DNA of 64,000 nucleotides, taken from assembly GCA_963976695.1 (NCBI GenBank), contig CAXBMB010000008.1, forward strand, positions 1 to 64,000. Reading direction: 5' to 3'. A program made the translations under genes and the position numbers. Below the pieces are notes generated by a model. The model searched no databases and had not been told where the DNA came from. It saw only the letters and a program-made list of their open reading frames with translations. Shown here in pieces: positions 43,780 to 51,617 of this stretch. How positions within the stretch are numbered: the stretch's first letter is position 1; every line of letters begins with the position of its first letter. This DNA comes from CAXBMB01 sp963976695 (GTDB taxonomy: Bacteria; Pseudomonadota; Alphaproteobacteria; Kiloniellales; DSM-21159).

Positions 43780-44046
43780 ATGATGAAAAAAACTGTTGTC
43801 GCCCTGTCCGTTGCCGCGCTGTCCGCCGGCGCCGTTGTTCTGCCCGCGGCTGCGCAGTCGCAAAGCGCTTCGGGTTTGATGCAGTTGGCGTCCTACGACG
43901 CGCCGAACCCTTGCAACCCTTGCGCCGCCAAGAACCCCTGCAATCCTTGCGCCGCCAAAAACCCCTGCAATCCCTGCGCCGCCAAAAACCCCTGTGCGGC
44001 CACAAATCCCTGTGCCGCCAAGAACCCCTGCGCGCCAAAGAGCTGA
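43780..44046 (+). CDS. Exported Cys-rich NPC-repeat peptide
   Basis: 88 residues. Signal peptide at 1-25 (MMKKTVVALSVAALSAGAVV, then LPAAAQ), short spacer, then three NPCNPCAAK units followed by NPCAAT, NPCAAK and NPCAPKS: nine Cys, each in an Asn-Pro-Cys triplet. GGGAG lies 11 nt upstream of ATG, and a strong terminator follows, so it is a monocistronic gene. I know no defined function; a periplasmic metal-binding or thiol-rich structural peptide is inference. The 27-bp DNA units can expand or contract in frame. Confidence 0.75.
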   Translation: MMKKTVVALSVAALSAGAVVLPAAAQSQSASGLMQLASYDAPNPCNPCAAKNPCNPCAAKNPCNPCAAKNPCAATNPCAAKNPCAPKS

Positions 44047-44134
44047 CCTAACCACCCTCCCTCGTTTCCGGTCCCCCGAGGTCTCTTTGCCCCAGAGCCC
44101 CCGGCGGCTGGAAGCGAGGGATGGCCGCGCGACG

Positions 44135-44163
44135 AAAAAGGCTCTCCTGGCGGGAGCCTTTTT
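44135..44163 (+). terminator. Terminator of the NPC-repeat gene
   Basis: AAAAAGGCTC pairs with GAGCCTTTTT (loop region TCCTGGCGG), followed by C TAATC. It lies 88 nt after the stop codon. Confidence 0.85.
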
Positions 44164-44253
44164 CTAATCTTGGGCGGATGCCGGCTGGCACAGGCCCCGC
44201 GCGGGGATCAAAGGGCCGGGACGTCGATTTCTTGTCGATTCTATGGAAAATCT

Positions 44254-44279
44254 CCCGCCGGTCGAACGAGACCGGCGGG
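44254..44279. repeat. Perfect hairpin in the histidine kinase leader
   Basis: CCCGCCGGTC-gaacga-GACCGGCGGG: a perfect 10-bp GC stem with no T-run, 110 nt before the kinase start. It could be an mRNA leader structure or a protein site. Confidence 0.6.
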
Positions 44280-44388
44280 CCGTAGGAAAGTTGCGTCGTG
44301 ACGGCAGAGCGCGCATGCTGAGTTGCACGGCTGTAATGCGCCACGTTTACAGCTTCACAACAACTTCGTCCGATCGCCAGTCAAAGCC

Positions 44389-45816
44389 ATGAAGACGCCA
44401 ACTTTCACGCTTCCACCCTTGACCAAAAGCCTGTCGGCCAGCTTGTTGGTCCTGACCATCGCCTTCGTGATGTTGGCGGAAGTCTTCATTTTCACGCCCT
44501 CGATAGGTCGCTTCCGTCTCGACTACCTGCAGGAAAAGCTGGCGGTCGCCCACCTGGCTGTGCTGGCCCTGGAAGCCACGCCCGACGGCATGGTCAGCAA
44601 GGACCTGGAAAGGGAACTGCTGCGGCACGTGGATGCCTACTCCATTTCGGTCAGCGAGCCGCAGACGGCAAAAAAGCTGATGCTGATGATCGACCCGCCG
44701 GGGCCGGTCGACGCGTCTTACAATCTAACCGACAGCAGCGCCTATGAACTGATCCGCGACGCCTTCGCCACGCTGCTGCGCAACGACAACCGGGTGATTC
44801 GAATCTTGGGTGATTCGCCCCATGATTCCAATATCATGGTGGAGGTGATTCTCGATGAAGGCCCCCTGCAGACCGCCATGGTTGATTTCGGCCTGCGCAT
44901 TTTGCTGCTTTCGCTGTTCATTTCGGCGATGACCGCTGCGCTGGTCTATCTCTCGCTGCATCGGCTCTTCGTCCGACCGATGCGCGGCATGACCCGCAAC
45001 ATGCTGCTGTTCAGCAAGGATCCGGAGGACGAATTCCGCATCATCAAGCCCTCCAACCGACAGGACGAAATCGGCCTGGCGCAAAAGCAGCTGCGGGAAA
45101 TGCAAAAGGAACTGCGCGCGTCGCTGCATCAGAAAACCCGCCTAGCCGCGCTGGGACAGGCGGTGACCAAGATCAACCACGATTTGCGCAACATTCTGGC
45201 CACCGCGCAATTGGTGTCGGACCGCCTGGCCCAGTCGAACGATCCAGAGGTGCAACGCAGCGGCAGCACCGTCGTCAAGGCCATCGACCGGGCGGTCAAG
45301 CTCTGCTCCCAGACCCTCTCCTTTACCCGGGAAGGCCCGGCGACGCTGAACCTGGAGATCATCAATCTGGCCAACCTGCTTGACGATGTCGGCGAAGAAC
45401 TGCCCGCCACCCTGGAAGGCACCCTGCAGTGGATCAACAGAATTCCCCGCGATCAAACCTTGGAAGCCGATCGCGATCAACTGTTTCGGATTTTTCACAA
45501 CCTGGGACTGAACGCCTTGCAGGCCGGGGCCACGATCATCACCCTGTCGGCGCAAAAGGAAGATCCCTATCTGATCCTGCTGCTGGAAGACAACGGCCCG
45601 GGGCTGTCGCCGCGCGCCCGGCAGAACCTTTTTCGCCCCTTTACCGGCTCCACCCGCGCGGGCGGCTCCGGCCTGGGGTTGGCCATCGCCCGGGAACTCA
45701 GCCGCGCCCATGGCGGCGAGTTGATCCTGGCGCGCAGTGACCACGAAGGCACCGCGTTCCATCTCCGCCTGCCCTGTCTGCAGGCCGTGCACGCCGCCCA
45801 AGCCGCCGCGCAATAG
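44389..45816 (+). CDS. Membrane sensor histidine kinase (orphan)
   Basis: 475 residues. Two membrane helices at about 15-35 and 168-190 bracket a 130-residue periplasmic sensor region; a HAMP-like segment follows (to about 240). Phospho-acceptor His264 in VTKINHDLRNILATAQL, then HATPase: N-box FHNLGLNALQAG (about 370), G1 DNGPGLS (about 401), and GGSGLGLAIARELSRAHGG. No response regulator gene is adjacent. ATG 44389 chosen by the start of the membrane region; the Shine-Dalgarno is weak. Confidence 0.9.
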   Translation: MKTPTFTLPPLTKSLSASLLVLTIAFVMLAEVFIFTPSIGRFRLDYLQEKLAVAHLAVLALEATPDGMVSKDLERELLRHVDAYSISVSEPQTAKKLMLMIDPPGPVDASYNLTDSSAYELIRDAFATLLRNDNRVIRILGDSPHDSNIMVEVILDEGPLQTAMVDFGLRILLLSLFISAMTAALVYLSLHRLFVRPMRGMTRNMLLFSKDPEDEFRIIKPSNRQDEIGLAQKQLREMQKELRASLHQKTRLAALGQAVTKINHDLRNILATAQLVSDRLAQSNDPEVQRSGSTVVKAIDRAVKLCSQTLSFTREGPATLNLEIINLANLLDDVGEELPATLEGTLQWINRIPRDQTLEADRDQLFRIFHNLGLNALQAGATIITLSAQKEDPYLILLLEDNGPGLSPRARQNLFRPFTGSTRAGGSGLGLAIARELSRAHGGELILARSDHEGTAFHLRLPCLQAVHAAQAAAQ

Positions 45817-45998
45817 GGCCGGCCAGTCGGGCCAGCCAATTGGGCGGGCCGTGCGGGTGCGGTTCAGGGGCCGTGCAGAGGCGGGCGGTGCGATCCGGCA
45901 AAAACAAGCGGCCGTCACGGCGTCCGAATTCAGGAACCGAAATTCCAACTTCCGACCCGGTTCCGATTGGTCAGCGCCGCGCAATCGGGTAAACTGGC

Positions 45999-46048
45999 GT
46001 GTGATCGACGAAAAAAGCAGCGCGCCGCGCTTCGACTCGAAACACGCG
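45999..46048 (-). repeat. Dispersed palindromic element, copy F
   Basis: GTGTGATCGACGAAAAAAGCAGCGC (in part), loop gcc, then GCGCTTCGACTCG. CCGATTGGTC at 45963-45972 lies just upstream, as beside copies D and J. The 303-bp gap 45817-46119 holds nothing else I can name. Confidence 0.7.
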
Positions 46049-46119
46049 CCGACCCGCCGCCCGCCGCGGCGATGACGCGACGAACAAAGAGACAAATACA
46101 AAGGAAAGGAGCTTCCGCC

Positions 46120-46302
46120 GTGGCCACGTTTGGGAGAGTTGTTTTAGGTGTGTTGATGGGCCTGCTATCCCTGCTGGGGCTGTTCATGGCGGCCAATGCC
46201 GAGGGCAGCAGTTTTTATCAGGTCGGCCTGATGTTCACCGCCTTCGGCTATTTTATGGTGCTTTTCCTGATCAGTCAGGTTCACTTCGACAGCGACGACT
46301 AG
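46120..46302 (+). CDS. Small two-helix membrane protein
   Basis: 60 residues, not recognised. Two hydrophobic segments (VVLGVLMGLLSLLGLFMAA and VGLMFTAFGYFMVLFLISQV) joined by NAEGSSFYQ and ending HFDSDD. The GTG at 46120 has an excellent Shine-Dalgarno, AAAGGAG, 8 nt upstream, and no better ATG exists. Real small gene likely; function unknown. Confidence 0.65.
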   Translation: MATFGRVVLGVLMGLLSLLGLFMAANAEGSSFYQVGLMFTAFGYFMVLFLISQVHFDSDD

Positions 46303-46529
46303 GCCGACAGCGCCGACTAGACCGACAGCGCCAAGGGAATCGATAAAATTAACTGGTTCGGACGCGACGCCGCCCCCAAATTATAGCATCCGACTGTTAT
46401 CCGCTGGCGAGAGGGCTGGCCGCCGCCGGGTCGAAGCGCCAAGCGTTTCCTGCCGCGTCGCTGGCGCCCAAGGCGGGAACGGGTTCTGGAATTTTGATCG
46501 GCTTCTATCAGAGGCGAGGAAAGACAAGG

Positions 46530-47678
46530 ATGTTTGCCGCAGGTCGAAAGTCAGCCAACGACCCAACCGACAGCAAGGCGCCGGCCGACAGGGCTAACGC
46601 CCCAGCCAATCAGACCGTCAACCCCGCCAGCCCCACCAACTCCGCCAACTCCGCCAACTCCCAGGACCGCCGCCAAGTGATCGGGCGAGAGGTGCTGGTC
46701 GACCGGGCGGTCGTGCGGCGGGCGGTGCATGACGGCATCGAACGCTATGTGGCGAGCCGCCGCGCCGCCATCGCCCCCTTCATTGACAAAAATTTCTCCT
46801 TCGGCGGCAGCCTGACCCTGCATCGCCACGCCCTGGGTTGGGACATCGCCCGCGCGCCGGCCAACATGCTGCTGGCGCTGCCGCAACTGGCCGCCAGCGG
46901 CGGGGCCTCGCTCAGTCGCAAAGCCGGCTGGGACCGCACCGCCGCGGCGCTTGGACGCAGCAATCTGATCTTCACCACCGACGTCGCCCGCGAACTGGAA
47001 TGGCGGCTTTTTTCCGAACTGCTGGAACTGCCCTACAGCCAGGAACTGCCGCGGGGCGGCAAGCGGGTGCACGACGGCGACGCCCTGGCCCAGAGCATCC
47101 TGTCCGACCCACGGTTGGAAGCGCCGCTGACGGCCATGCTTCAGGCCATCGGTCGCCGGGGCGACGATCCGGCGTTCCGCAGCTGGCTCACCGACAGCCT
47201 GACCACCTACACCAACACCCGGGTGGCGGCCGGCGATCTGGCCAACGCGGTGGTTTCCGCCGGCGTGGGCGCATTGCTGCTGAAAAAGTGGACGCCCGGC
47301 GCCTTGACCCTGGGTCCGGCGGTCGCCAGCTTGGTTACCCAGAAGATCGCCGTCACCTCTTTTCCGCTGGGCGCCGGTCTGGGCGGATTCTGGTACGGGG
47401 CTTTTCCCGCCGGCGCTTCCTCGCTGGTGACGCTGGGCGTGACCAGCGGGTTTCTCGCCCTGGGGGCGGCCTCGGCGGCCTTCGTCGGGGTGGTGACCGA
47501 CCCGGTGCAACGTCGCCTGGGGCTGCATGCCCGCCGCCTCGATCGCTTGGTGAGCGAATTGGCGGCGGAACTGCAGCAGGGGCAGGGCCACTTCACCGTG
47601 CGCGATCACTATGCGGCGCGGGTGCTGGACCTGATTGACGTGGTGGCGGCGGCCTACGCCTTGGCCCGGCAAACCTGA
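46530..47678 (+). CDS. Uncharacterised protein with DUF6635-like appearance
   Basis: 382 residues. N-terminal 60 residues are low complexity (NPASPTNSANSANS, from a 9-bp DNA repeat), then an Arg-rich helix (DRAVVRRAVHDGIERYVASRRAAIAPFIDKNFS in parts) and HRHALGWDIARAPANMLLALPQL. A Gly/Ala-rich hydrophobic region follows (about 235-330), suggesting two or three membrane-associated helices. It resembles a family of proteins restricted to alphaproteobacteria, but the DUF assignment is from memory. ATG 46530 follows GAGGAAAG. Confidence 0.6.
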   Translation: MFAAGRKSANDPTDSKAPADRANAPANQTVNPASPTNSANSANSQDRRQVIGREVLVDRAVVRRAVHDGIERYVASRRAAIAPFIDKNFSFGGSLTLHRHALGWDIARAPANMLLALPQLAASGGASLSRKAGWDRTAAALGRSNLIFTTDVARELEWRLFSELLELPYSQELPRGGKRVHDGDALAQSILSDPRLEAPLTAMLQAIGRRGDDPAFRSWLTDSLTTYTNTRVAAGDLANAVVSAGVGALLLKKWTPGALTLGPAVASLVTQKIAVTSFPLGAGLGGFWYGAFPAGASSLVTLGVTSGFLALGAASAAFVGVVTDPVQRRLGLHARRLDRLVSELAAELQQGQGHFTVRDHYAARVLDLIDVVAAAYALARQT

Positions 47679-47725
47679 ACGCCGCCCCAGCGCGCGCGCG
47701 GCGCGCAAAACCAGGCCGGCTGTTG

Positions 47726-47756
47726 CCGAAAGCGCGCGCTTTCGCCGTCGATCGCC
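47726..47756 (+). repeat. Dispersed palindromic element, copy G
   Basis: Perfect 16-bp palindrome GAAAGCGC|GCGCTTTC at 47728-47743, then GCC GTCGATCGCC. Sits between two convergent genes and can end both transcripts. Confidence 0.7.
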
Positions 47757-47758
47757 GG

Positions 47759-48793
47759 TTAGCCGGCTGTTTCCTGGCCGGACACTCCGGCTTCGGCAAA
47801 GGTCGCCATGCCGTTGTGGCAGGCCACGGCCGCCTTGGCCAGACTGAGCGCCAAGGCCGCGCCGGACCCCTCGCCCAGACGCATCCCCAAATTCATCAGC
47901 GGACGTTGGTTGATCGCCTCCAACAGCCGGACATGACCCGGCTCAACCGAGTTGTGGGAGACGATACAATGGTCGAGCAGGCGCTTGTCGGCCTTGTAGA
48001 GCACCGCCGCCGCCGCGGTGCAGGTGAAGCCATCCAGCAGCACCGGAACACGCGCCAAGCGGCAGGCCAGAACGGCGCCGGCGATGGCCGCCAATTCCAG
48101 GCCGCCAACGCAGCGCATCACCTCAAAAGGATCGGTCATGGCCGCCTTGTTGATCGCCAGACCGGCCGAAACAGCCTTGACCTTTCGGGCCAGTCCGGCG
48201 TCATCGACGCCGGTGCCGCGCCCCACCCAATCCTCGGCGGTCCCGCCGAACAGCGCGGCGGCCAAGGCGGCGCCGGAGGTGGTGTTGCCAATCCCCATCT
48301 CGCCCAGCGCCATGATATCGAAGCCGTCTTCCACCGCCATCATGCCGTAGGAAAAGGCGCGGGCGCAGTCTTCATCGCTCATCGCCGGGCCTTGCGTGAA
48401 GTCGGCGGTGGGCTCGTCCAAAGCCATTTCGTAGACCCGCAGGTCCGCGTCGACCAGCGCCGCCAACTGATTTACCGCAGCGCCGCCGTTGATATAGTTG
48501 GCCATCATCTGCGCGGTCACCTCCACCGGAAAGGCCGACACGCCTTGCGCCGCCACCCCATGGTTGGCGGCAAAGACCGCGACACGGGGACGCTCCAAGC
48601 TCGGCTGCGGCTTGCCCTGCCAGGTTGCCAGCCAGACGGCGACCTCCTCCAACCGCCCCAGCGACCCGGCCGGCTTGGTCAACTGGGCCTGTCGCGCCTG
48701 CGCGGCGGTTGCCGCTTCCAAGTCCGGCCCGGGCAGTTCCTTCAGCAAGGCGCGAACCTCATCCAGCTTCGCAATGGTTTTGGCCTGACTCAT
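47759..48793 (-). CDS. cobT: Nicotinate-nucleotide-dimethylbenzimidazole phosphoribosyltransferase
   Basis: 344 residues. Makes alpha-ribazole phosphate for the lower ligand of cobalamin. Motifs: TKPAGSLGRLEEVAVWLA, FAANHGVAAQGVSAFP, GEMGIGNTTSGAALAAALFGG (in parts), LLDGFTCTAAAA, and the catalytic Glu in SHNSVEPGHVRLLEA. ATG 48793 (MSQAKTIAKLDEV). Divergent from cobS-cobC 387 bp away. Confidence 0.96.
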   Translation of the reverse strand: MSQAKTIAKLDEVRALLKELPGPDLEAATAAQARQAQLTKPAGSLGRLEEVAVWLATWQGKPQPSLERPRVAVFAANHGVAAQGVSAFPVEVTAQMMANYINGGAAVNQLAALVDADLRVYEMALDEPTADFTQGPAMSDEDCARAFSYGMMAVEDGFDIMALGEMGIGNTTSGAALAAALFGGTAEDWVGRGTGVDDAGLARKVKAVSAGLAINKAAMTDPFEVMRCVGGLELAAIAGAVLACRLARVPVLLDGFTCTAAAAVLYKADKRLLDHCIVSHNSVEPGHVRLLEAINQRPLMNLGMRLGEGSGAALALSLAKAAVACHNGMATFAEAGVSGQETAG

Positions 48794-49180
48794 GGACTTT
48801 TTCCTTCTTGACTGACAAGGCGAGAATGGGCGGGGACCATAAGCGCCGGACCACCAGGTCGCGCGCTTTGGTAATTTCGAGCTTTCGGCAAAACCGCATA
48901 CCACTTTTGCTGAAAGCGCTCTAGCAATAGCATGGGAAAAGACCCTAGATTCCGATTGAGATTCCGATTGGCACCAACCGCGACCCGATCCGCCGCGCGC
49001 TTCCTGTGTGCTTTCCCCCAAGCATACCACCATTCCAACGGTCCAATTCAGCCAACCGCGGCGCACCAGCGCGATTGAATGGGGTGGATTGAACTGCGGG
49101 GTTTGGGTAGGAGGATTGCGCGGTGACGGTCGAACAACCGAATCGCAAAATCAAACCCAGCCGCGAGGGGCTCTGTTCCA
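48794..49180. other. cobT/cobS divergent gap
   Basis: 387 bp. 48949-48970 is ATTCCGATTG-ag-ATTCCGATTG, a direct repeat. I looked on both strands for a B12-box (AGCCAGGAGACCTGCC-like) and saw none, so there is no support for a cobalamin riboswitch. CTTTTGCTGAAAGCGCTCTAG at 48904 (in part) recalls the TAGAGC motif found elsewhere. No gene. Confidence 0.45.
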
Positions 49181-49951
49181 GTGAAGACATTCCACTTCTG
49201 GATCAACGATTTTTTGCACGCGAGCGTCTTTCTGACGCGTCTGCCGCTTGGCGGCTTTTTGCCAGCGGCGCCGCTGCAGCCGGGCGGCCTGGAAGCCACG
49301 GTGCGGGCCTTTCCCTTGGTTGGGGCGCTGCTTGCCGGGCTGACCGGGCTGGTCTATTGGCTGGCCGTCGGCGGCCTGGGCCTGCCCCCGACGGTGGCGG
49401 CCTTCCTGGCCTTGGCCGCGCTGGTGGTCTTTACCGGCGGCCTGCACGAAGATGGTCTGGCCGACGTGGCCGACGGATTCGGCGGCGGGTGGGACAAGGC
49501 GCGCAAGCTGGCGATCATGAAAGACAGCCAACTGGGCAGCTACGGCGTCCTCAGCCTGATCCTGGGGATCGGCATGAAGGCGGCGGCGCTGGCCGCCTTG
49601 GCGAATCCGTTGGCGGTGTTTGGCGCGCTTCTGGCGGCGCTGGCCTTGGCGCGGACCTTGCCTTTTCTGTTGATGCAGGGCCTGACCCCGGCGCGCAGCG
49701 ACGGTTTGGGGGCGAGCTTTTCGCCCCCGCCGCTGGGTCGCTTGGCCGTCGCCTTACTGCTGGCTTTCCTTCTGGCCTGGCTCGGGCTAGGATTCCTCGC
49801 CGCGCTCACCGGCACCCTGGCCGCCCTGCTGGTTGGCTGGCTTTTCACCCTTTTGGCGAAACGACAAATCGGTGGCTACACAGGTGACGTTCTCGGCGCC
49901 CTTATCCAACTGACAGAGGTCGTGGTCCTGCTGGCCGCGAGTGCGCAATGA
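49181..49951 (+). CDS. cobS: Adenosylcobinamide-GDP ribazoletransferase
   Basis: 256 residues, about six to seven hydrophobic helices. Conserved LTRLPLGG near the N-terminus, the metal-binding GGLHEDGLADVADGFGGG and KLAIMKDSQLGSYGVL. Joins alpha-ribazole to adenosylcobinamide-GDP at the membrane. The start is GTG at 49181 with GAGGGG 9 nt upstream. Overlaps cobC by 4 bp (ATGA). Confidence 0.95.
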   Translation: MKTFHFWINDFLHASVFLTRLPLGGFLPAAPLQPGGLEATVRAFPLVGALLAGLTGLVYWLAVGGLGLPPTVAAFLALAALVVFTGGLHEDGLADVADGFGGGWDKARKLAIMKDSQLGSYGVLSLILGIGMKAAALAALANPLAVFGALLAALALARTLPFLLMQGLTPARSDGLGASFSPPPLGRLAVALLLAFLLAWLGLGFLAALTGTLAALLVGWLFTLLAKRQIGGYTGDVLGALIQLTEVVVLLAASAQ

Positions 49952-50625
49952 TTGAAACCCGCTGGTGGTGGATCCGCCACGCTCCCGTCAACTCCGGCGG
50001 CCGTCTCTATGGCGACAGCGACCCAAAGGCCGACGTCAGCGATCAGGCGGCTTTCGCCGACCTGGCCCAACGCCTGCCGAAGCGCGCGCTTTGGCTGCTC
50101 AGCCACCTACAGCGCACCCATCAGACCGCCCAAGCCCTGGCGGCGCACCTGGAGCCGCCGCTGAAGGGCTGCGACTTTCGCCCGGGCAGCGCCGGAGAGC
50201 ATCTGATCGACCGCCGACTGGGCGAGCAGTCCTTTGGCGACTGGCACGGAAAGACCTACCAAGAGGTGGAAAAGGACCAGGGCGACGAATGGCACCGCTT
50301 CTGGATGACCCCGGCGCACGCCGTGCCGCCGGGCGGTGAAAGCTTTGCCCATTTGATGGCGCGGGTGGGCGAGGCGATTACCGAAATCAACCGGGATTAT
50401 CGCGGCCGCGATATCGTCTGCGTGGCCCACGGCGGCACCATCCGCGCCGCGCTGGGGTTGGCCCTGGGGCTGCCGCCGGAACGGGCGCTCAACTTCACCA
50501 TCGACAATGTATCCTTGAGCCGCATCGACCACTTCGCCGGGGCGTTGGGCAGCCACGCCCCCGAAGAACCGGAGTCCTGGCGGGTCTCGCTGGTCAATTT
50601 TCCGCCACAAAGCTTGCGTAGGTAA
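49948..50625 (+). CDS. cobC: Histidine phosphatase family protein, probable alpha-ribazole phosphatase
   Basis: 225 residues. Phosphoglycerate-mutase-like fold with the catalytic RHAP (residues 10-13, Arg-His), second Arg in HLQRTHQTAQAL, Glu in GEQSFGDWHGKTYQEVE, and second His in VCVAHGGTIRAAL. The coupling to cobS by ATGA overlap supports alpha-ribazole-5'-phosphate as substrate; on sequence alone another small phosphatase would be possible. Confidence 0.85.
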   Translation: MIETRWWWIRHAPVNSGGRLYGDSDPKADVSDQAAFADLAQRLPKRALWLLSHLQRTHQTAQALAAHLEPPLKGCDFRPGSAGEHLIDRRLGEQSFGDWHGKTYQEVEKDQGDEWHRFWMTPAHAVPPGGESFAHLMARVGEAITEINRDYRGRDIVCVAHGGTIRAALGLALGLPPERALNFTIDNVSLSRIDHFAGALGSHAPEEPESWRVSLVNFPPQSLRR

Positions 50626-50728
50626 GGTCGCCGAACGATCGGACGACTCCGGCGGTGATAATCCTTGGAGCCTCACGAAGAGGCGACGACACCCAACGGA
50701 AATCTTAAACGGACCGAAAGGGACAGCC

Positions 50729-51493
50729 ATGACACGCGTGACAGCACTGCAGCCCAAGCCCAGCCGCGCGACCGCCGAGGGCGGCGCCAAGCTCGGACTG
50801 AACCGACGCCGCGCCTTGCAAGTCCTGACCGGCCTCGCCGTGGCCGGCGCGATCTGGGGCCTGCCGGAAGCCCCGGCCCGGGCCGGGCAGGACTATCAGG
50901 ACCTGCGCGAGCAGATCACCCGCGCCACCACCACCATCGAATCGATGACGCGCAGCGACGAGTTCAGGGAACTCCAGGCCCTGCTTCCCAAAGCCCGGGC
51001 GGTGATTATTCTGCCCCAGGTGATCAAGGGCGGGTTCATTCTCGGCGGCAAGGCCGGCAGCGGGGTGTTGCTGGTGAAAGGCGTGGATGGAACCTGGTCC
51101 CCACCGGGCTTCCTGACCTTGGCGGCAGGCTCCATCGGCCTGCAGATCGGCGGCTCGGTCTCCCAGATGGTCTTCACCATCATGAACGACGGCGCGCTGG
51201 ATGCGGTGCTGACCAACGCCTTCAAGTTTGGCGGCGACATCCAGGTCGCGGCGGGCACGATCGGCAAGGGCGTGGAGGCCTCGACAACCTCCAACCTCAA
51301 TGCCGACATCTACGCCTATTCGGACTCGGTGGGCCTGTTTGGCGGCGGCGCCCTGGAAGGCGCGGCGCTGATCACCAACAAGGAAGCCAACGCCAGCTAT
51401 TACCGAACCCCCGGGGTAACGATGGACGACATCGTTCTGGCCCGCAAATACAACAACCCGGACGCGGATATCCTGCGCAGCAAACTGCCCTAA
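50729..51493 (+). CDS. Exported SYLF (YSC84-like) lipid-binding protein
   Basis: 254 residues. Twin-arginine-like N-terminus (LNRRRALQVLTGLAVAGAIWG, in part) with cleavage near PARA, so export is expected. SYLF domain to the end: ARAVIILPQVIKGGFILGGKAG, GVLLVKGVDGTWSPPGFLTLAAGSIGLQIGG in parts, and GAALITNKEANASYY. Family binds phosphoinositides in eukaryotes; bacterial function is unclear. Stands 103 bp after cobC on the same strand. GGGACAGCC precedes the ATG. Confidence 0.88.
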   Translation: MTRVTALQPKPSRATAEGGAKLGLNRRRALQVLTGLAVAGAIWGLPEAPARAGQDYQDLREQITRATTTIESMTRSDEFRELQALLPKARAVIILPQVIKGGFILGGKAGSGVLLVKGVDGTWSPPGFLTLAAGSIGLQIGGSVSQMVFTIMNDGALDAVLTNAFKFGGDIQVAAGTIGKGVEASTTSNLNADIYAYSDSVGLFGGGALEGAALITNKEANASYYRTPGVTMDDIVLARKYNNPDADILRSKLP

Positions 51494-51617
51494 CCCCAAG
51501 GTCCGGGCCAAACAGGGCCAAGCGGGGCCAAGCCGGGTCGGCAAGTTGGGTCGGAGGATGACGGTGCCGGGTTTGGCCGGCGTTGGGTCGGGTTGGGTTG
51601 GCGATCTGTTTTGGCGA

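Noticed and set aside
43909..44040. CRISPR-like array in the NPC region
   Set aside because: The repeated 27-bp units are contiguous codons of one reading frame, without spacers.
48794..49180. Cobalamin riboswitch upstream of cobT or cobS
   Set aside because: No B12-box or matching conserved core on either strand.
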